Source: a bacterium (GTDB lineage: Bacteria > Acidobacteriota > HRBIN11 > JAKEFK01). Taken from it: a stretch of 45,535 nucleotides of DNA. The translations under genes and the position numbers were made by a program. Location: contig JAKEFK010000035.1 of the NCBI GenBank assembly GCA_022616075.1, forward strand, positions 1-45,535, written 5' to 3'. The notes beneath the pieces were generated by a model, which was not told the origin of the DNA, searched no databases, and worked only from the letters and a program-made list of their open reading frames with translations. Below are positions 1 to 7,544 of the stretch, in pieces (position 1 is the stretch's first letter; every line of letters begins with the position of its first letter).

Positions 1-6
1 AGCTGC

Positions 7-28
7 GCAGACGAGACGTCCGCGCTAC
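7..28 (-). repeat. Dispersed GC-rich repeat, copy 1
   Basis: The reverse complement of these 22 bases matches the unit repeated in tandem at 3568-3633 at about 20 of 22 positions. It lies just downstream of the bamD stop, at the window edge. It belongs to a short intergenic repeat family; no open frame uses it. Confidence 0.6.
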
Positions 29-29
29 T

Positions 30-788
30 TTATTTACACACCCTACCCTGGGCTTCACGGGCTTTGGAAACTTGTTCTGACTCAGGCCATTTGTTGAGGA
101 TGAAATCGTAATAAGTGCAGCTCTCTTTATACTGTTGAAGCGTTTCCAGTGACTGGGCCAGGGTCAGGTAGTGTTTTGGGTGGTGAACGGTTTCCGGATA
201 ACTTTTGATCAGGCCTTTGATCCTGTCGATTGCAGCCCCTGGACGTCCGGTTCTGGAGTAATAGAAAGCTACGAGGTATTCATGTTCAGCAAGATGCCAG
301 TAGCACTCGACAACATATTTTCGAGCTTCCTGAAATTGCTCACAGTTCGGATAGTTATCCACGACTTTCTTGAATTCTTCCAACGCTTTTTTTGTGTTGG
401 TTTGGTCCCGGTCAGGTTTTTCCGCCATCTTCAAATAGCAATGTCCCATGCGGAGCTGAGCGTAACAGGCTTTTGGGCTGAACGGAAACAGACTGATGAA
501 ATCCTGATACTCCTGATAGGCAAGAAGCAGGCTCGAGTGCCGTCCTTCTCCAAAAAAACTATCCGCAATTCCGAGTTTTGCAGTGATGCGGTACTCACTC
601 TGCGGAAAGGACTCAAATACTGTTCGAAATGCTTCGCGAGCTCTTTCCCAATCTTCTTCTTTCATGTAATTCAAACCGAGCTGATAGAGTTCGGCATCGG
701 ATTTCGTCTTGGGATCGAGAGTAGCCTGTTTTGGACCACAAGAAACTACTCCAAGAAACAACATCAGGATGATCAGCTTACGCGCCAT
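30..788 (-). CDS. bamD: Outer membrane assembly lipoprotein BamD (YfiO family)
   Basis: A lipoprotein subunit of the beta-barrel assembly machine, which inserts outer-membrane proteins; it should sit on the periplasmic face of the outer membrane. The 252-aa length suits BamD. An N-terminal hydrophobic stretch ends in a lipobox (GVVSC, Cys17). It is followed by TPR-like helices starting near residue 34 with the pattern LYQLGLNYMKEEDWERA, then a typical 'FPFSPKACYAQLRMGHCY' repeat. The ATG at 788 lies 3 bases after the upstream epimerase stop, with GGAG about 6 bases ahead of it. It is the last gene of the minus-strand housekeeping operon. Placement with coaD and rpe is not a functional link but fits a constitutive operon. 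A generic TPR lipoprotein is the only real alternative. Confidence 0.88.
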   Translation of the reverse strand: MARKLIILMLFLGVVSCGPKQATLDPKTKSDAELYQLGLNYMKEEDWERAREAFRTVFESFPQSEYRITAKLGIADSFFGEGRHSSLLLAYQEYQDFISLFPFSPKACYAQLRMGHCYLKMAEKPDRDQTNTKKALEEFKKVVDNYPNCEQFQEARKYVVECYWHLAEHEYLVAFYYSRTGRPGAAIDRIKGLIKSYPETVHHPKHYLTLAQSLETLQQYKESCTYYDFILNKWPESEQVSKAREAQGRVCK

Positions 789-791
789 TCA

Positions 792-1757
792 TTACTCCAT
801 GCGATAAGAACGCCCATCTGCAAACAGCTTTTTCAACCATTGATATTCTGCTGTTAACCCTTCTTTTAAAGGAATTTTCGGATTGTAATCAAAGTCAATT
901 TTCGCGAGATCAGTTGAAGCAAAAGTATGGCGCATATCACCTTTCTGTTTTTCCGCGTACTTCATATCGATTTTTGTATTCATGATTTCGCCGAGCATTT
1001 GCAGAACTTCGTTGACGGAAATCCGGCTTCCCCCGCCGAGATTATAGACCTGGCCCTCTTTCCCCTTTTCGGATGCGAGTATCGTACCACGGACTATATC
1101 ATCCACATATGTGAAATCTCTCGTCTGATTTCCATCTTCAAATACAGTGATACTGCGCCCTTCCAGCGTAGCCAGAATGAACCGATAAAACCCCATATCC
1201 GGGCGCTGGCGGGGTCCGTAAACAGTAAAGTATCGCAACGAGACGCAGGGAATGCCAAAACTTCGCCAATAAAGATAACAGAGATCCTCCGCGGCAACCT
1301 TTGTTACACCATAAGGCGAAACCGGCTTCAACAGGGCTTCTTCTTTCATTGGAATTTCTTCGGTATCTCCGTAAACGGAGGATGTCGATGCAAACACAAA
1401 TTTTTTCAGGTTACATCTCTTGGACTCTTCCAGAAGCAATTGAGTCGCCTCAATATTGTTTTTTGTGTAAATGATGAAATTCTTACTCCAGCTCGATCGC
1501 ACACCTGCCTGCGCAGCCAGATGAAAAACTACGTCGGTCGTTGAAAGCAGCGGACCCCAATCCACATCAAGAATGTTTTGGTCCAGCAGTTGAAAGCCGG
1601 TTGCAGTTCGAAGCTTTTGGAGATTGGATTCTTTGATCCAGCGCGGATAGTAATCGAGAAAGGAATCGACTCCGGTTACCTCATAACCTTTCGAAACCAG
1701 CTCTTCGCACAGATGAGAGCCGATGAACCCTGCGGCTCCAGTGACAATCGCTTTCAT
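792..1757 (-). CDS. NAD-dependent nucleotide-sugar epimerase (UDP-glucuronate/UDP-glucose 4-epimerase-like)
   Basis: An extended short-chain dehydrogenase/reductase that should epimerise or modify a nucleotide sugar for cell-surface polysaccharide. From the start at 1757 it has 321 aa. The NAD-binding GAAGFIG loop is at residues 7-13, HLAAQAGVR follows near 79, the catalytic serine region STSS is at 124-127, and the Tyr/Lys pair is in YGVTK (Y149, K153). VYGPRQRPDMG then lines the sugar pocket, a pattern typical of UDP-glucuronate 4-epimerases. A longer frame reaches 1808, but the ATG at 1757 overlaps the thioesterase stop as ATGA, like the other joints of this operon, and begins right at the Rossmann strand. 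The exact substrate cannot be read from the sequence. Confidence 0.85.
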   Translation of the reverse strand: MKAIVTGAAGFIGSHLCEELVSKGYEVTGVDSFLDYYPRWIKESNLQKLRTATGFQLLDQNILDVDWGPLLSTTDVVFHLAAQAGVRSSWSKNFIIYTKNNIEATQLLLEESKRCNLKKFVFASTSSVYGDTEEIPMKEEALLKPVSPYGVTKVAAEDLCYLYWRSFGIPCVSLRYFTVYGPRQRPDMGFYRFILATLEGRSITVFEDGNQTRDFTYVDDIVRGTILASEKGKEGQVYNLGGGSRISVNEVLQMLGEIMNTKIDMKYAEKQKGDMRHTFASTDLAKIDFDYNPKIPLKEGLTAEYQWLKKLFADGRSYRME

Positions 1758-2161
1758 TCTTTTAAGCTCCTCAGAAGGGCATCGCGATATTCCTGTGGAA
1801 TGCGGCAAGGACTGCCGGCCGAGTTTACCGGAACATGAATGGTGTAACCTTCGGCCAGAATTTTCGCATCCTTCATCCGCAAAACCTCATAAGTGAATTT
1901 GAATTTCAAACGGGAAATTGTAATGAACTTTGTGAGAATTTCCAGTTCATCATCATACCGGGCAGGGAACAGATAGCGGCAATAACACTCCGTGACCGGC
2001 ATAAAAACGTCCTTCGTTTCCATCTCCCTGTAAGTAAAACCGAGATCTCGAAAGTAATCCGTGCGCCCGATTTCAAAATAGACCAGAAAATTGCTGTGAT
2101 AAACCACGCCCATTGTATCTGTTTCAGCGTAGCGGACCCGGACACGGGAGCGGCTGGTCAA
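1754..2161 (-). CDS. Acyl-CoA thioesterase, YbgC/4-hydroxybenzoyl-CoA family
   Basis: A hot-dog fold thioesterase, 135 aa, that hydrolyses acyl-CoA or related thioesters in the cytoplasm. The family motif RYAETDTMGVVYHSNFLVYFE is at about residues 10-30, with the presumed catalytic Asp15. The start is a TTG at 2161 that overlaps the stop of rpe (TTGA), and this coupling decides the start; the next ATG (residue 17) would cut the motif. In proteobacteria YbgC is linked to the Tol-Pal envelope system, but here it lies between rpe and an epimerase, so no Tol-Pal role can be claimed. The substrate is unknown. Confidence 0.82.
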   Translation of the reverse strand: MTSRSRVRVRYAETDTMGVVYHSNFLVYFEIGRTDYFRDLGFTYREMETKDVFMPVTECYCRYLFPARYDDELEILTKFITISRLKFKFTYEVLRMKDAKILAEGYTIHVPVNSAGSPCRIPQEYRDALLRSLKE

Positions 2162-2835
2162 GCGGTGGTAAACTCCTTCAGAATCTCCTTCATCCGGTTC
2201 AGTGTTTCTTCGGGACGATCACTTCCGAAAATCGAAGAGCCTGCCACGATCCAGTCCACGCCGGCTATCAGCGCGTCCCGCATGTTGTTCAATCTCATTC
2301 CTCCATCGATTTCGATCGCGAAAGAGAAGCCGAGTTGCGATCGCATCATTCGGAGTTTTTCTACCTTACGCAAAACTGGTGAAAGAAATTTTTGCCCGCC
2401 AAATCCCGGATTGACGCTCATCAGAAGGACAAAATCCACATCGTTTAGCGAGTCTTCCAACCACTCGACCGGGCTGGCAGGATTCAGAACGACTCCTGCT
2501 TTGCAATGGTGTGAATGAATCAGATTCAGAGTCCGGTTTAAATGTTTTGAAGCTTCAAAATGGATCGAAATCAGGTTTGCGCCCGCCTTTACAAAAGATT
2601 CGATATAGAAGTCCGGGTCTTCAATCATCAAATGCACATCAAAAGGTAAATTCGTGACCGAGCGAATCCATTGAACGACCACAGGACCGATCGTCAGGTT
2701 CGGGACGAAATGACCATCCATGATATCGACATGGATCATGTCCGCGCCGGAGTTCTCAACCATCTTGATCTGATCAGCAAGATGACCGAAATCCGCTGAG
2801 AGGATAGAAGGCGCAATCCTTTTTTGAAGATTCAT
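2158..2835 (-). CDS. rpe: Ribulose-phosphate 3-epimerase
   Basis: Interconverts D-ribulose 5-phosphate and D-xylulose 5-phosphate in the pentose phosphate and Calvin pathways. The 225-aa TIM barrel has every family signature: IAPSILSADF near the N-terminus, HVDIMDGHFVPN with metal ligands H35 and D37, DVHLMI with H68, SVNPGFGGQKF, and EIDGGM with D177. Length is normal. The start overlaps the PASTA gene stop (ATGA, 2832-2835), so translation is probably coupled. A small PASTA protein directly before rpe is an arrangement also seen in other deep-branching proteobacterial and acidobacterial genomes, as far as I recall. Confidence 0.97.
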   Translation of the reverse strand: MNLQKRIAPSILSADFGHLADQIKMVENSGADMIHVDIMDGHFVPNLTIGPVVVQWIRSVTNLPFDVHLMIEDPDFYIESFVKAGANLISIHFEASKHLNRTLNLIHSHHCKAGVVLNPASPVEWLEDSLNDVDFVLLMSVNPGFGGQKFLSPVLRKVEKLRMMRSQLGFSFAIEIDGGMRLNNMRDALIAGVDWIVAGSSIFGSDRPEETLNRMKEILKEFTTA

Positions 2836-3566
2836 TTGCTGTAGTATAAGCCGATAAATGTATCCATAGAAACCTTGTATCCGGCCGGTGGATTTTGTTT
2901 TACCACTGTTCCTGTTTCCACACCAGGGTAATCGACGGCTTGCGAAACACCCACGCGGAGCCCTGCGTTTTGTAAGTAGCTTGTTACCTCGGAGACATTC
3001 TTTCCAATGACATCCGGCATCACAAAAATTCGCGCACTGTCCCCGCCTGTATTTACTAGCAGATCAACGGTTCGCGTTCCGATAAGCTCGGTCCCTGCCA
3101 TCGGATACTGCGCGATCACCTGATCCTGATCCGCTCCGGCTTTATGCACATATAAGACTTTTCCCTGGTGCAATCCGCGCTGGCCCAGAGTCATCGTAGC
3201 CACGCGTGTTGTCTGACCGAGCAGATCCGGAACGATGGCTTTTTCGGGACCGAGACTTAAGTACACTTCAATGCTACGTCCCTGTTTGATTTTTTGTTTT
3301 GCCTCGGGCTTTTGCACAAGAATTCTTTCCGCTTTGACCGTGTTGCTGTAACGTTTTTGTGGATGGATTTTTAGTTGCAGTCCCTCCTGTTTTAGAACTT
3401 GAATCGCTTCAAAGGGTTGTTTTCCGGTTAAATCGGGCACAAGGACTTCATCTCCTGCCGTAAAAAGTCTCAACGTCAGAAGCGTGCTGAATGCGCCCAC
3501 AACCATCAACAGGAATACGTGACCGATGAATTTGAATAGTCCGATGAAGAAACCTTTTATACTCAT
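2832..3566 (-). CDS. Membrane-anchored PASTA-domain protein
   Basis: A 244-aa protein with one N-terminal membrane helix (about residues 8-30) and three successive PASTA domains outside the membrane. The domains start near EVLVPDLTGKQPFEA, KAIVPDLLGQTTRVA and IFVMPDVIGKNVSEV, each followed by 'G..V..Q.P.AG'-type endings. PASTA domains bind peptidoglycan fragments and usually sit on PknB-type kinases or penicillin-binding proteins; here no catalytic domain is attached. A stand-alone form may act as a cell-wall sensor or scaffold, but this is inference. It is tightly coupled to rpe downstream. Upstream, 62 bases that contain a tandem GC-rich repeat separate it from the aminotransferase. Confidence 0.85.
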   Translation of the reverse strand: MSIKGFFIGLFKFIGHVFLLMVVGAFSTLLTLRLFTAGDEVLVPDLTGKQPFEAIQVLKQEGLQLKIHPQKRYSNTVKAERILVQKPEAKQKIKQGRSIEVYLSLGPEKAIVPDLLGQTTRVATMTLGQRGLHQGKVLYVHKAGADQDQVIAQYPMAGTELIGTRTVDLLVNTGGDSARIFVMPDVIGKNVSEVTSYLQNAGLRVGVSQAVDYPGVETGTVVKQNPPAGYKVSMDTFIGLYYSK

Positions 3567-3567
3567 T

Positions 3568-3633
3568 TTGTAGCGCGGGCGTCTCGCCTGCGTGTTTAAC
3601 TTGTAGCGCGGGCGTCTCGCCTGCCTGTTTAAC
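3568..3633. repeat. Two tandem 33-bp GC-rich repeat units
   Basis: Two adjoining 33-base units (3568-3600 and 3601-3633) are identical except for one G/C change; each contains GTAGCGCGGGCGTCTCGCC. The stop codon of the aminotransferase (3629-3631) lies inside the second unit. A third copy, inverted and diverged, is at 7-28, and related sequence is at 41234-41339. It may form an mRNA structure inside the operon. Confidence 0.85.
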
Positions 3634-4801
3634 GCTTCAAGAATTCATGAATACGCCTGCATCCTTCTTTCAAATTCTCCATCGATGTGGCGTACGAAAT
3701 CCGAATATGACCTTCCCTGCCGAATGCCGATCCTGGAACGGTTCCCACATGACATTCCTCCAGCAATTTTTCACAGAATGCAATTGAGTCGGGAAGATTT
3801 TCATTTAAGTGTGCTGAGATATCCGGAAACACGTAAAAAGCTCCCTGGGGAACATTACATTGGACACCCGGCATGGCCGAAAGGGCGTCATATATAAAGT
3901 TCCGCCGGCGTTCATATTCGTCAAACATCATAGAGAGTGAAGTTTGATCTCCTTCCAGCGCTTCCAGACCCGCGATCTGACTGATCGACGATGGATTGGA
4001 GGTTGTATGTCCCTGCAATTTATCACAGGCCGCAATCACATCAGGTGGTCCGACGGTAAGTCCTAATCTCCAGCCGGTCATCGCATAAGCTTTGGAGAAA
4101 GTGTTCACCACGAATGTAATATCTTTTGCTTCCGGTAGAAAATGCAGCGGCGAAGTGTGTTGATAAGGTGGAAAAACAAAGCAATCGTAGCATTCGTCAA
4201 AAATGATTTTGATATTTCTCTGGCGGCAAATCTGAACAACGTCGGATAACGTGTTTCGGGGAATCACCCCGCCCGATGGATTATTCGGAGAATTCAGAAG
4301 CAGCACACGAGTCTTCTCCGTTATCTTCTTTTCCACTTCATCAGCCTTCAGCTCGAAGTGTTCTTCTGCTTGACTGGGAACATAAACAGGAATTCCTCCT
4401 GCGAGCTGCACCTGCTCGGGGAAAGTCACCCAGTATGGCTCAGGAATCAACACCTCTTCTCCTTCTTCCACCAGACAAAGGAAAAGATTAAAAAGCGCTT
4501 GTTTGGCTCCATTGGATAGAATCACATTTTGCGCGGTGAACGGATATCCGTACTTTTCCTGATAGCGTTTTGCCACGGCATCCCGTAACTTTTTGATGCC
4601 CGCTGTCGCAGTGTATTTTGTGAAATTAGATTCAATAGCTGTGATTCCTTTTTTCTTGATGTTTTCGGGCGTGGGAAAATCCGGTTCACCAGCCGAAAAA
4701 TCGATAACATCAATGCCCGACGCTCGCAACGCCGATGCTTTCGCGCTCACAGCCAGTGTCGGAGATTCACTGATCCGGCAAACTCGCTCTGCAAGCTTCA
4801 T
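3629..4801 (-). CDS. Pyridoxal-phosphate aminotransferase, aspartate aminotransferase class I (subgroup Ib-like)
   Basis: A cytoplasmic fold-type I enzyme that should move an amino group between aspartate (or another amino acid) and 2-oxoglutarate. The 390-aa protein has the subgroup's opening (IDFSAGEPDFPTPENI), NSPNNPSGG at 170-178, D202 and Y205 that hold the cofactor ring, the Schiff-base lysine K237 in NTFSKAYAMTGWRLG, and substrate-binding R245 in the same motif. The C-terminus (GREGHIRISYATSMENL) contains the second arginine. The ATG at 4801 overlaps the coaD stop as ATGA. Substrate range within class I cannot be fixed from sequence; prephenate or alanine activity is possible. Confidence 0.92.
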   Translation of the reverse strand: MKLAERVCRISESPTLAVSAKASALRASGIDVIDFSAGEPDFPTPENIKKKGITAIESNFTKYTATAGIKKLRDAVAKRYQEKYGYPFTAQNVILSNGAKQALFNLFLCLVEEGEEVLIPEPYWVTFPEQVQLAGGIPVYVPSQAEEHFELKADEVEKKITEKTRVLLLNSPNNPSGGVIPRNTLSDVVQICRQRNIKIIFDECYDCFVFPPYQHTSPLHFLPEAKDITFVVNTFSKAYAMTGWRLGLTVGPPDVIAACDKLQGHTTSNPSSISQIAGLEALEGDQTSLSMMFDEYERRRNFIYDALSAMPGVQCNVPQGAFYVFPDISAHLNENLPDSIAFCEKLLEECHVGTVPGSAFGREGHIRISYATSMENLKEGCRRIHEFLKR

Positions 4802-5298
4802 TTTTTCCTCCTTCCATCAGTACCTAGTTTTTTTTGCATTCTCTTTTCCACGTCCTCCGGTACCAGACCACGCACGGCGCCCCCGAGAGCGCAGATTTCC
4901 TTCACAAGTCTGGAACTAACATAGGTATATTGTTCGGCCGGCACCAGAAATACCGTTTCGATTTGGGCTTCCAACCGGCGATTCATCAAAGCCATCTGGA
5001 ATTCGTAATCGAAATCACTGACCGCCCTGAGACCACGAATAATCACGCGCGCATTCTTCTTGCGCGCGTAATCAACGAGCAGTCCGTCGAATTGATCGAT
5101 CTGGATCCTGTGATTCTCCGGAAGAACATTGCGTATCATCTCCATGCGTTCTTTTACCGTGAATAAAGCCTGTTTCTCCGGATTCACAAGGATCGCAATC
5201 ACCAGCTCATCCACAAACTCCAGTGCCCGGTGAATGATATCCAGATGACCATTGGTTACCGGATCAAAAGAGCCCGGATAAACTGCAATTCTCTTCAT
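4798..5298 (-). CDS. coaD: Phosphopantetheine adenylyltransferase
   Basis: Catalyses the fourth step of coenzyme A synthesis: 4'-phosphopantetheine plus ATP gives dephospho-CoA and pyrophosphate. The 166-aa nucleotidyltransferase has GSFDPVTNGHLDII, with the TxGH motif at residues 15-18, then RGLRAVSDFDYEFQMALMNR, and the C-terminal YVSSRLVKEI in place of the usual ISSTxVR signature. Length is normal for bacterial CoaD. It is the first gene of the minus-strand operon. A perfect TATAAT box ends 8 bases before its ATG, which suggests a leaderless mRNA. Confidence 0.96.
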   Translation of the reverse strand: MKRIAVYPGSFDPVTNGHLDIIHRALEFVDELVIAILVNPEKQALFTVKERMEMIRNVLPENHRIQIDQFDGLLVDYARKKNARVIIRGLRAVSDFDYEFQMALMNRRLEAQIETVFLVPAEQYTYVSSRLVKEICALGGAVRGLVPEDVEKRMQKKLGTDGRRKK

Positions 5299-5306
5299 TC
5301 GCGGTG

Positions 5307-5312
5307 ATTATA
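5307..5312 (-). promoter_or_regulatory. -10 box for the coaD operon
   Basis: Read on the minus strand this is a perfect TATAAT, followed by 8 bases and then the coaD ATG at 5298. A start site 6-8 bases after the box would fall on or beside the start codon. I see no clear -35 box. Confidence 0.5.
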
Positions 5313-5432
5313 TCGTAATAATCGTGGATCGCGATCGTAATCGTAATCTTAATTCTTAATCTTAATCGTAGTCGTGATCGTGCCCGATTCCGATTGCGAT
5401 TTACGATCACGATCACGATTACGATCCACGAT
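5313..5432. repeat. GATCGTAATC-type low-complexity repeat with inverted ends
   Basis: The spacer between coaD and the divergent phosphoesterase gene is built almost wholly from short variants of ATCGTAATC and GATCACGATC on both strands. Its ends form a perfect 11-base inverted repeat: ATCGTGGATCG at 5321-5331 and its complement at 5422-5432. The array could fold into a long hairpin. It lies between two outward promoters. Confidence 0.8.
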
Positions 5433-5437
5433 TTTTA

Positions 5438-5446
5438 TGATATATT
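5438..5446 (+). promoter_or_regulatory. Extended -10 promoter of the metallophosphoesterase gene
   Basis: TGATATATT fits an extended -10 element (TGn plus TATATT). It lies 21 bases upstream of the ATG at 5468. No convincing -35 or Shine-Dalgarno sequence is seen. Confidence 0.4.
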
Positions 5447-5467
5447 GGCAATCGCCCCACCGTCCCT

Positions 5468-6208
5468 ATGAAATATCTGATTATCAGCGACATCCACAGC
5501 AATCTGGAAGCACTTTCGGCAGTTCTTGCGAGTGTCAAACGGAAAAAGTTCGACCGGGTCCTGGTTCTGGGTGATCTTGTCGGCTATGGAGCAAGCCCGA
5601 ATCAAGTTGTGGACACGATTCGAAAGCTGCGGAACGCCACAGTGATCCGAGGCAACCACGATAAAGTCGCATCCGGGATTGAGTCCGGAGAAAATTTCAA
5701 TCGCGCAGCGTTGCAATCCGCGCAGTGGACAAAAAAGAAATTAACACCGGAAAATCGTTCCTACCTTTTGCATTTGCCGCAGGGCCCGATTTCTGTGGAA
5801 GAAGACATTCTGGTTTCCCATGGAACTCCTCTGGATGAAGATGCTTATCTGTTTAGCGATTACGACGCTTATGAAGTATTTCAAATTATGGATTTCCAGA
5901 TCTGTTTTTTCGGCCACACTCATTTACCGGTGATTTATGCTGTCAGCAACCAGCGGCTGTTCACCTTCCGTCCCAGTGGAGAAAGAGTAAGAATTGAGCT
6001 TATGGGAGGTTTCAAATACCTGATCAATCCCGGGTCTGTGGGCCAGCCACGCGATAAGAATCCGCTAGCCAGCTACGCAATTTTCGATACAGAGTCGCGC
6101 GCCATCACTTTCAAACGTGTCTCATATTCCATTCCAAAAACACAGGATAAAATCCTGAAAGCAGGACTCCCCCCATCTCTGGCAAACCGTCTTGCCATGG
6201 GCGTCTAG
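5468..6208 (+). CDS. Calcineurin-like metallophosphoesterase
   Basis: A 246-aa two-metal phosphoesterase of the YfcE/MJ0936-like group, probably cytoplasmic, acting on a phosphodiester or phosphomonoester. All metal motifs are present: D8 and H10 in SDIHSN, D36 in GDLVGYG, N63-H64-D65 in GNHD, H118 in VSHGT and H150/H152 in GHTHLP. The C-terminal half carries NPGSVGQPRD, standard for this group. It stands alone on the plus strand, divergent from coaD, 67 bases before pilC. The physiological substrate cannot be inferred. Confidence 0.88.
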   Translation: MKYLIISDIHSNLEALSAVLASVKRKKFDRVLVLGDLVGYGASPNQVVDTIRKLRNATVIRGNHDKVASGIESGENFNRAALQSAQWTKKKLTPENRSYLLHLPQGPISVEEDILVSHGTPLDEDAYLFSDYDAYEVFQIMDFQICFFGHTHLPVIYAVSNQRLFTFRPSGERVRIELMGGFKYLINPGSVGQPRDKNPLASYAIFDTESRAITFKRVSYSIPKTQDKILKAGLPPSLANRLAMGV

Positions 6209-6275
6209 AATTCAGCAATTTCCCCCATTGGGAATAGATTCTCAATCCATCGAATATGGTTCATAATAGCAGGTA

Positions 6276-7544
6276 ATGTCAGGCCGTCAGAAAGCGGAGA
6301 CGTCCGAAGCGAAGCAAAAGGTTGTAAGGGAAAAGGAACTGAATCTCTATCAAGTCCGGCTAAGAGCGGCGGGAGGTCAGGGAGAAGATCTGCAACTTTA
6401 TGTTCAAGCTTATTCTCCCGAAGAAATCCGACAGCAGTATGAAGGAAGAGGATATGCTGTTGTAAATATCAGTGAATTGGTCAGCAAAGGGGCTGTCACT
6501 TTTGCCTCCATCACTGTCGAGCAAAAAGCGGAATTCTGCCGCCTCCTTGCGCATCTTCTAAAAGCAGGGATTCCATTCAGACAGGCACTGAACACGATTC
6601 TTTCGGAGACCAGCAGGCCGATTGCTGCGGCCATTCCAATTATCATGAAGGATCTTGATAAAGGAAAATCGGTTACGGAAGCGGTCAGCAGGCATCCCGG
6701 AATTTTCGATGAGGTCACGCTGGCTGTTCTGCATACGGGCGAAAAGAGTGGCGACTGGGCGAGTCCTTTAACCATACTTGCCAACAATTTCGAAAAAGAA
6801 TTCGAATTAAGAAACGCAGTAAAATTATCCTTGCTCTATCCGTTTATAGTTCTTTTGCTGGCTACCGGAATAGTGGGTACGTTGGCCGCCTTTTCCTTTC
6901 CTAAGTTTCTGAAGTTATATAACGATCTGGGAGTGTCTTTGCCGTGGCCTACAAGGGTGACTGTTGAATTCTTTTCTTTTCTGTTCAGTAAGTTGGGGAT
7001 CCTGTTTGTTATTGCAATTGCATGCGTATTCATTGGAGTCGGACGCTACTACCGGAGCGAGAGAGGACGATTACGGCTGCAGTCCTTTCTTTTGTATATC
7101 CGTCCAATTGGGAAGATCCTTGAAGCGCAGTCCATCGCGCTCTTTAGCAAAACGTTAGCTATTTTGCTAAGCGGAGGCGGACTCCTTCACGAATCCTTAA
7201 AGATTGCAGCGAAAAGCACAACGCTTGAAAAACACAGGCGCGCGTTGCTCGGTATGGTCCAACCTCTCCTGAAAGGGGAAGACCCGGCTATGGCACTGGA
7301 GATGAATTATAGCTTTACGCAACCTTTCAGACAGCAGTTCGTTGTTGGTGCAGCCACTGGCCAGCTCGACGTCATGCTCCACAGGATCGGAGAATTCTAC
7401 GAAAAAGAGGTGGAACGGCACATCGCAAAAGTCAGCAAATTAATGGAGCCGATTCTGATCATCGTTCTGGGATTACTGATTGCATGGCTGGTGATTTCCA
7501 TGTACATGCCGTTATTCAGTTTGATTCAGGCTGTGGAGGATTGA
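6276..7544 (+). CDS. pilC: Type IV pilus / type II secretion inner-membrane protein PilC (GspF family)
   Basis: The polytopic platform protein on which the PilB-type ATPase works to insert pilins. The 422-aa protein has a soluble start (LNLYQVRLRAAG...) and two T2SSF domains. The first runs from about 85 to 215 (FCRLLAHLLKAGIPFRQAL, GEKSGDW) with a membrane helix near 185-212. The second runs from about 287 to the end (FSKTLAILLSGGGLLHESLKIAAK) with a final helix and the classic MYMPLFSLIQAVED tail. It is transcribed towards pilB and their 3' ends overlap by 29 bases (7516-7544), unlike the usual co-directional pilB-pilC order. No strong ribosome site is seen before 6276. Confidence 0.9.
   Translation: MSGRQKAETSEAKQKVVREKELNLYQVRLRAAGGQGEDLQLYVQAYSPEEIRQQYEGRGYAVVNISELVSKGAVTFASITVEQKAEFCRLLAHLLKAGIPFRQALNTILSETSRPIAAAIPIIMKDLDKGKSVTEAVSRHPGIFDEVTLAVLHTGEKSGDWASPLTILANNFEKEFELRNAVKLSLLYPFIVLLLATGIVGTLAAFSFPKFLKLYNDLGVSLPWPTRVTVEFFSFLFSKLGILFVIAIACVFIGVGRYYRSERGRLRLQSFLLYIRPIGKILEAQSIALFSKTLAILLSGGGLLHESLKIAAKSTTLEKHRRALLGMVQPLLKGEDPAMALEMNYSFTQPFRQQFVVGAATGQLDVMLHRIGEFYEKEVERHIAKVSKLMEPILIIVLGLLIAWLVISMYMPLFSLIQAVED

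Noticed and set aside
5313-5432. CRISPR array
   Set aside because: The repeat words are 9-10 bases, variable and on both strands, with no spacers of constant length and no cas genes.
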